11,383 nucleotides of DNA, from NCBI GenBank assembly GCA_900550335.1, contig URRU01000046.1:1-11383 (forward strand), given 5' to 3'. Positions within the stretch are counted from its first letter, which is position 1, and each line of letters opens with the position of its first letter. Made by a program: the position numbers and the translations under genes. This DNA comes from an uncultured Clostridium sp. Lineage in GTDB: Bacteria; Bacillota; Clostridia; Peptostreptococcales; Peptostreptococcaceae. This document shows positions 6,090-11,383 of this stretch, one piece after another. The notes under the pieces are model-generated. The model was given only the letters and a program-made list of their open reading frames with translations, was not told the DNA's origin and did no database searches.

Positions 6090-8405
6090 TTAATTTGTCA
6101 TTCTATAAATCTTTTCAACTCCCGGAACTGCTTTTATTTTCTTCATTATATAATCAAGCTGCTCTGTTCCTTCTACTTCAACTAAAAGATTTATAGTAAC
6201 TTCAGAGTCTTTTCCTTTTCTAGCATTTATTCCATTTAAGCCTATTTTTTCATTTGCTACGATATGAGTTATTTCGTTTACAATTCCTCTTCTATCTACA
6301 ACTTTTATCTGAATTTCTGCTTCGAATGTACTGTTACTATCTTTTCCTTCTCCATCCCAAGATACTTTTATCATTCTCTTTTTAAAGAATTCATCATCTG
6401 GATTTACATTTACACAGTCCGCTCTATGAACAGCAACTCCTCTTCCCTTAGTTATATAACCTACTATTTCATCACCAGGAAGTGGGTTACAACATTTAGC
6501 AAATCTAACTAATATATTATCAAGACCTTCAACTATTATTCCCTGAGAAGGAGTTTTCTTTCTTTTCTTACTGTACTCTGCATCACTTATATTATGTTTT
6601 TCTATATCTTCAGAAAGACTAGCTTTCTTTTCTTTCATAGCCTGTCTCATTTCTCTTGTATAAAGCTCTTTAAGCTTAGTAACAACCTGAGATGCCATTA
6701 TTCCACCATATCCAACTGTAGCTATTAAATCTTCAACATTTGGCTGGTTGAATTTTTTAGCTATTATAAGCATATTTTTATCTATAACAGAATCTTTTGT
6801 AGTTGGTAATCCATGTTTTTTGAATTCTCTTTCAAGTATTGAATTACCACGTTCAATATTTTCTTCTCTTCTCTCTTTTTTGAAGAACTGTCTTATTCTA
6901 CTCTTTGCATTTGGAGTCTTTACTATACCTAACCAGTCTCTACTTGGCCCTGGAGAGTTAGAAGAAGTTAATATTTCTACTATATTACCATTCTGTAATT
7001 TATAATCTAATGTGACCATTCTTCCATTAACTTTTGCACCAACACATTTATTACCTACATTTGTATGTACTCTATAGGCAAAGTCTATAGGCGTAGATTC
7101 TGCTGGAAGCTCTATAACATCCCCCTGAGGAGTAAATACGTATACCTGACTTGAGAATACATCTTCCTTTAATGCATCCATGAATTCATGAGGATCTTTT
7201 AAATCTTTTTCCCATTCCATCATCTGTCTTAGCCACTGAAGTTTTTCTTCTATCTTATCTTCTTTTGAATTAGATATACCTTCTTTATATTTCCAATGTG
7301 CAGCTATACCGTATTCTGCTATATTATGCATTTCATGCGTTCTTATCTGAATTTCTAAAGGCTCACCATCTGGTCCAACAACCGTAGTGTGAAGTGACTG
7401 ATACATATTAGGCTTTGGCATTGCTATATAGTCTTTAAATCTTCCTGGAATTGGCTTCCATAAAGTATGTACTACACCTAATACAGCATAACAGTCCTTA
7501 ACTGTATCAACTAACACTCTGACTGCTGTAAGGTCAAAAATCTCTTCAAATGATTTATGTTTGTTTTTCATTTTTCTATATATACTATAGAAATGTTTTG
7601 GTCTACCATAAACATCGCATGGAATTTCCATTTCAGCAAATTTTTCCTGTAAACAGTTTACTATTCTTGCTATATTTTCTTCTCTCTGACTTCTCTTCAT
7701 AGATACTTTTTCAACTAATTCATAGTATCCATCGTGGTCTATATATCTTAAAGCTAAATCTTCTAGCTCCCATTTTATCTTAGATATACCAAGTCTATGA
7801 GCTATACCACCATATATTTCAAGTGTTTCAGTAGCTTTATACTTAGCTTTTTCTGGATCCATATAATTAAGTGTTCTCATATTATGAAGTCTATCCGCTA
7901 ATTTTATAAGTATAACCCTTATATCCTTAGCCATAGCTAAAAACATTTTTCTTAAATTTTCTGACTGTGTTTCCTCTTTTGAGCGATATTTTATTTTCCC
8001 AAGTTTTGTAACACCGTCTACAAGATCTGCTATTTCTTTATTAAAAATACTTTCTATATCTTCATATGTATACTCAGTATCTTCTACTACATCGTGTAAT
8101 AGTCCACCAGATACTGTTTCTATATCCAACTGCATGTCACATATTATGTTTGCAACAGCTAATGGATGTATAAAATACGGTTCTCCCGATTTTCTTTTTT
8201 GATCTCTATGTGCATATTTTGCTAATTTATACGCCTTTATTATGGTTTCTAAATCACCATTTGGAGCGTATGATTTTACCTTATCTAATATTTCAATAAG
8301 TTCTTTGTCTGATTCAACAGAAGTATCGGCGAGAACTTCTAACGTTCTTTCATTTCTTTCGGCATCTTTTAACTTTATGCCTTCTATTTTCTTCTTTCCC
8401 TGCAT
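6090..8405 (-). CDS. relA: Bifunctional (p)ppGpp synthetase/hydrolase (long RSH, RelA/SpoT homologue)
   Basis: This 771-residue stringent-response enzyme makes ppGpp and pppGpp from ATP plus GDP/GTP and also hydrolyses them. Domain order: HD hydrolase (about 55-200; HPLAVA at 80, catalytic HD at 104-105), synthetase (about 260-375; GRPKHFYSIYRKM, then RFKD at 322-325, YQSLHT, EIQIRT), TGS (about 416-480), helical region, zinc-finger/CC domain (RFAKCCNPLPGD with C638, C639, H660, C664) and C-terminal ACT domain (about 695-770). The RxKD form of the motif is typical of bifunctional Gram-positive enzymes, in contrast to the ExDD of synthetase-only RelA. The intact LLHDVVED argues for working hydrolase activity. 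The first 33 or so residues form a charged extension before the usual start of the family. The ATG at 8405 has AAGGTGG at 8410-8416 with a short 4-nt spacing, and no better in-frame start lies close by. The C-terminal half would bind stalled ribosomes. Confidence 0.97.
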   Translation of the reverse strand: MQGKKKIEGIKLKDAERNERTLEVLADTSVESDKELIEILDKVKSYAPNGDLETIIKAYKLAKYAHRDQKRKSGEPYFIHPLAVANIICDMQLDIETVSGGLLHDVVEDTEYTYEDIESIFNKEIADLVDGVTKLGKIKYRSKEETQSENLRKMFLAMAKDIRVILIKLADRLHNMRTLNYMDPEKAKYKATETLEIYGGIAHRLGISKIKWELEDLALRYIDHDGYYELVEKVSMKRSQREENIARIVNCLQEKFAEMEIPCDVYGRPKHFYSIYRKMKNKHKSFEEIFDLTAVRVLVDTVKDCYAVLGVVHTLWKPIPGRFKDYIAMPKPNMYQSLHTTVVGPDGEPLEIQIRTHEMHNIAEYGIAAHWKYKEGISNSKEDKIEEKLQWLRQMMEWEKDLKDPHEFMDALKEDVFSSQVYVFTPQGDVIELPAESTPIDFAYRVHTNVGNKCVGAKVNGRMVTLDYKLQNGNIVEILTSSNSPGPSRDWLGIVKTPNAKSRIRQFFKKERREENIERGNSILEREFKKHGLPTTKDSVIDKNMLIIAKKFNQPNVEDLIATVGYGGIMASQVVTKLKELYTREMRQAMKEKKASLSEDIEKHNISDAEYSKKRKKTPSQGIIVEGLDNILVRFAKCCNPLPGDEIVGYITKGRGVAVHRADCVNVNPDDEFFKKRMIKVSWDGEGKDSNSTFEAEIQIKVVDRRGIVNEITHIVANEKIGLNGINARKGKDSEVTINLLVEVEGTEQLDYIMKKIKAVPGVEKIYRMTN

Positions 8406-8435
8406 AAAACCACCTTATTCCGTTCCATCCGTATG

Positions 8436-8453
8436 ACTAATCTATTGATTAGT
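8436..8453 (-). promoter_or_regulatory. Small hairpin overlapping the apt stop codon
   Basis: ACTAATC (8436-8442) and GATTAGT (8447-8453) are perfect 7-bp arms around a 4-nt loop, and the apt stop codon (8451-8449) lies inside one arm. No U-run follows, so it is not a convincing terminator. It could modestly affect mRNA stability or reinitiation at relA, or be a chance AT-rich dyad. Confidence 0.35.
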
Positions 8454-8961
8454 ATTTTATTATTGATTCAACATCGTATCCTTTTAATTTTTCCTTACCA
8501 TTTAAGAATTCAAGTTCTATTAAGAACTGTATAGATACTATTTCTCCACCTAAGCTTTCGATTAATTTAGTAGCTGCTTCTACTGTTCCACCAGTTGCTA
8601 GTAAGTCGTCTATTATAGCTACTTTTTTACCTTCTTCTATTGAATCTTTGTGCATTTCTATTTTATCTGTTCCATATTCTAAATCATATTCAAAGCTAAC
8701 TACTTCTGCAGGTAATTTACCTGGTTTTCTTATAGGTACAAATCCTACACCTAATGCATAAGCAACAGGTGCTCCTAATAAAAATCCTCTAGCTTCAGGC
8801 CCAACGACATAATCTATATCTTTGTCCTTTAAATTTTCAACTATTTTGTCTATTGCTTCTTTAAAAGCTTCTCCATCTTTTAATAGAGTTGTTATGTCTT
8901 TAAATCCTATACCTGGTTTTGGGAAGTCCTGTATATTTCTTATTTTAGATTCTAAGTTCAT
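8449..8961 (-). CDS. apt: Adenine phosphoribosyltransferase
   Basis: This 170-residue purine-salvage enzyme makes AMP and pyrophosphate from adenine and PRPP in the cytoplasm. The N-terminal [18 protein letters not shown] block is diagnostic of the family. The PRPP-binding motif [13 protein letters not shown] is at residues 115-127, and [18 protein letters not shown] (54-71) with [10 protein letters not shown] (75-84) forms the base-binding and dimer region. The length is the family norm. GGAGG at 8969-8973 supports the ATG at 8961 with 7-nt spacing. It lies 17 nt after recJ and 43 nt before relA, an order shared with Bacillus. Co-transcription with the (p)ppGpp enzyme ties purine salvage to an alarmone made from purine nucleotides; a regulatory link is inference. 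Confidence 0.97.
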   Translation of the reverse strand: MNLESKIRNIQDFPKPGIGFKDITTLLKDGEAFKEAIDKIVENLKDKDIDYVVGPEARGFLLGAPVAYALGVGFVPIRKPGKLPAEVVSFEYDLEYGTDKIEMHKDSIEEGKKVAIIDDLLATGGTVEAATKLIESLGGEIVSIQFLIELEFLNGKEKLKGYDVESIIKY

Positions 8962-8978
8962 ATTTTTTCCTCCAATAC

Positions 8979-11383
8979 TTAAACATTATAAATTTTTCTT
9001 GATTTTTCTCTAATTTGATTCAAGTTTATTAAAATTTTACTTCTATTTAAATCGAGCTTGCTCTCTGGTTTAGGTAGCATTTCAATATTTACAAAATCAC
9101 GGTCATCAACTTCCACCTTGAATAGTCCAAGCTCTTTAAAAATCTTGATAATTGCAAATAATTTTAGTGGAATCATTTTAAACAAATTCATTGTATCGTC
9201 TATTCTAAACTTAATTCCTCTGTTTTTTATTATATATTTATAAATATTTACAAATTCATTTCTAGTTGGCACTATATTTTCCATTATGCTCTTTATATAA
9301 ATTTTGTCGATTTCACTATAATTTTTTATTATTTTAGACTCATCTTCCACTTTAGAGTATAAATTGATATAGTCATCCCTAGTATACAAATAATCATAAA
9401 GAATAATATTATTATATCTTTTTACGTCTATTTTATCAATATTAGGTGAGAATATAAGGTGTATTTTTGAATGCTTTTTATTATTTTCATCTATTTCTTT
9501 AAAATATATTTCCAATTCTTCTTCTAAAAGAGTTAAATCTGATTTAGCTCTAAAAAATCCATTTATAGAATTTGCTATTACTAGACTCTCTCCTTCTATA
9601 AAATCAAATATATTTTCTACTCTTTCACCTTCTATATTTAAACTCTCACAATTTCCATTTTCTAAATTTTCCACATTGTATGTACTTTTTTCATCTTCAG
9701 GAACTAATACATTCATCAACTTTACAGCATCCATATTTGTAGTAGCAGATTTTGGATATGCAAGCCTCAAATCTTTAATTAAAAGTTGTAATTTCCTTTT
9801 TCCCATAAATGTATTTTCATCTAATTGGAACAATACATCTATCCTATCTCCATTTTTAAGGCCGTCAATCAAATGAGCTGCATTAAATCCAACACATTCA
9901 AATATATTATCTTTTTCTATTTCAAGCTTTATATGTTGTCTATTTTGCCCCATAAATCTCATATCTCTAAGTATACAATCTCTCAAAATAAATTTTGGAG
10001 TTGGATTACTCATACCAAATGGCTCTAATTTTCTAAGTTCTTCAATTAAATCAAAGTTTGCAGATTTTTCATCTAACTCATACTCTACTTTAATTTCTTC
10101 AATCATATCCTCTTCTGTAAGGTTTATATCCGCAGATTCGTTTATTCTCCTTCTAAGTTCTGGTACTTTATCAGCATTTATACTAAGACCTGCTGCCTGT
10201 TCATGTCCTCCAAACTTTGTAAGTATATCTGAACATTCCGTTAAAGCATCAAATATACTAAAGCCTTTTATAGACCTTGCAGAACCTGTTGCCTCTCCAT
10301 CTTCTATACACATAAGAATTGTAGGCTTATAGTATTTTTCAGTAAGCTTCGATGCAACTATCCCTATTACACCGTGCTGCCAACCTTCATGTGCTAAAAC
10401 AATAACCTTGTCATCTTCATAAGAAGGATCATTTTTTATTATCATTTCAGCTTCATGATGAATCTTCATCTCTATCATCTGTCTATCGTTGTTTTTTTCA
10501 TCTAGTGCTAATGCTATTTCATGAGCCTCATCTTGATTAGTCGCTGTAAATAATTCAACTCCTAAATTAGAAAATCCAAGTCTACCTGCTGCATTTATTC
10601 TAGGCCCTATTGTAAAACCTATATGTGAAGAACCTATTTTTTCTTTATCAACTCCACAGACTTTTATAAGTTCAGATAGACCTAAATTATGTCCATCTTT
10701 CATAGCTCTTAGCCCATTTTTTACAATTATTCTATTCTCATCCACTAATGGTACTATATCGCATATAGTAGCTAGTGTTGCAATTTCTATATAATCGTAA
10801 ACTGTTGTTTTAAATATTTCCTCGGGTGTCAGCGCCTGCACCAACTTAAAAGCTATACCGCATCCACAAAGCATATCAAATGGATAATTACAGTCATCCT
10901 GTTTTGGATTTACTACAGCATAGGCATTTGGTATCTCACTTTGACATTCATGGTGATCTGTAATAATCATATCTATACCCAATTCATTTGCATATTCAAC
11001 CTCTGATACCGAAGTTATCCCACAGTCTACGCTTATTATTAAATCGCATCCTTCAGAATTTATATATTCAATAGCTTCTTTATTTATTCCATATCCTTCT
11101 TCTAATCTATTCGGAATATAGTATCTAACATCAAATTTTATAGACCTAAAGTAAGTTAATAAAACAGATGTTGATGAAACACCGTCTACATCATAATCTC
11201 CATATATCCAAACTCTTTCTTTAGATTCTATTGCTTTCTGTATTCGTTCAACAGCTTTTCCCATATCTTTCATTAAAAATGGGTCTCTTAAATAATCTAA
11301 AGATGGATTAGTAAATAATTTTATCTCTTCTTCAGAATTTATATTTCTATTTTCAAGAATTTGAGATATCTCTGGAGAAAGTC
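8979..11383 (-). CDS. recJ: Single-stranded-DNA 5'-3' exonuclease RecJ (5' end beyond the window)
   Basis: RecJ degrades single-stranded DNA 5' to 3' in recombination and base-excision or mismatch repair. The first ATG in the window is at 11273, but the frame stays open to 11383. The upstream codons read [16 protein letters not shown] and [13 protein letters not shown], which is the usual RecJ N-terminus, so the true start lies outside the window. Counting from 11273, the DHH phosphoesterase motifs are DYDVDG (26-31), SVDCG (81-85), DHH (106-108) and CDIVP (171-175). GPRINAAGR is at 223-231 and the DHHA1 motif GGHEQAAG at 355-362. An OB-fold region follows at about 390-505. The last 250 or so residues form an Asn/Lys/Ile-rich C-terminal domain as in longer Firmicutes RecJ. 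All visible catalytic residues are intact. It is the first gene seen of the operon and ends 17 nt before apt. Confidence 0.96.
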   Translation of the reverse strand, partial: LSPEISQILENRNINSEEEIKLFTNPSLDYLRDPFLMKDMGKAVERIQKAIESKERVWIYGDYDVDGVSSTSVLLTYFRSIKFDVRYYIPNRLEEGYGINKEAIEYINSEGCDLIISVDCGITSVSEVEYANELGIDMIITDHHECQSEIPNAYAVVNPKQDDCNYPFDMLCGCGIAFKLVQALTPEEIFKTTVYDYIEIATLATICDIVPLVDENRIIVKNGLRAMKDGHNLGLSELIKVCGVDKEKIGSSHIGFTIGPRINAAGRLGFSNLGVELFTATNQDEAHEIALALDEKNNDRQMIEMKIHHEAEMIIKNDPSYEDDKVIVLAHEGWQHGVIGIVASKLTEKYYKPTILMCIEDGEATGSARSIKGFSIFDALTECSDILTKFGGHEQAAGLSINADKVPELRRRINESADINLTEEDMIEEIKVEYELDEKSANFDLIEELRKLEPFGMSNPTPKFILRDCILRDMRFMGQNRQHIKLEIEKDNIFECVGFNAAHLIDGLKNGDRIDVLFQLDENTFMGKRKLQLLIKDLRLAYPKSATTNMDAVKLMNVLVPEDEKSTYNVENLENGNCESLNIEGERVENIFDFIEGESLVIANSINGFFRAKSDLTLLEEELEIYFKEIDENNKKHSKIHLIFSPNIDKIDVKRYNNIILYDYLYTRDDYINLYSKVEDESKIIKNYSEIDKIYIKSIMENIVPTRNEFVNIYKYIIKNRGIKFRIDDTMNLFKMIPLKLFAIIKIFKELGLFKVEVDDRDFVNIEMLPKPESKLDLNRSKILINLNQIREKSRKIYNV

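Noticed and set aside
11271..11273. ATG as the true start of recJ
   Set aside because: The frame continues upstream with recognisable RecJ N-terminal residues to the window edge, so this methionine is internal.
1..11383. CRISPR array, tRNA or rRNA gene, transposase or phage gene
   Set aside because: No regularly spaced repeats, cloverleaf-like sequences, terminal repeats or matching protein families were found on reading.

Overview
The window is AT-rich bacterial DNA that looks like a Clostridia chromosome, most likely the Peptostreptococcaceae/Clostridioides neighbourhood. The grounds are the strong purine-rich Shine-Dalgarno sequences, the low-GC codon use, the gene order recJ-apt-relA-dtd-(metallo-hydrolase)-hemZ-hisS, and the family details of each protein. 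The species is an inference from remembered gene order and sequence style; no search was run.

Right-hand three quarters (11383 down to about 2053, minus strand): one tightly packed housekeeping operon read right to left. recJ (5' end beyond the window) is followed after 17 nt by apt, after 43 nt by a bifunctional relA/spoT-type (p)ppGpp enzyme, after 28 nt by dtd, after 12 nt by a glyoxalase-II-like metallo-hydrolase, after 66 nt by hemZ, and then by hisS, whose start overlaps the end of hemZ by 11 nt. A strong intrinsic terminator ends the operon just after hisS. It combines DNA repair, adenine salvage, the stringent response, removal of D-amino acids from tRNA, a radical-SAM porphyrinogen enzyme and histidyl-tRNA synthesis. 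The only sizeable gap inside it holds a 14-bp RNA hairpin that is perfect only in the sense transcript.

Middle (about 1883-2052): a palindrome-rich intergenic stretch with a candidate promoter for the next minus-strand gene and several candidate operator sites.

Left-hand part (1-1882): accessory-looking cargo. An XRE-type helix-turn-helix protein fused to a six-segment membrane domain (minus strand) faces a GNAT N-acetyltransferase (plus strand). The two genes converge on one shared hairpin that can terminate transcription from both sides. Their functional relationship is unknown.

No tRNA, rRNA, CRISPR array, insertion sequence or prophage gene was seen. Three of the longest possible reading frames (XRE gene, hisS, hemZ) start too far upstream; the Shine-Dalgarno positions argue for the shorter starts given here. 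Nothing in the window clearly amounts to a new system. The best leads are the strand-asymmetric hairpin upstream of hemZ and the palindrome array with the membrane-anchored regulator.
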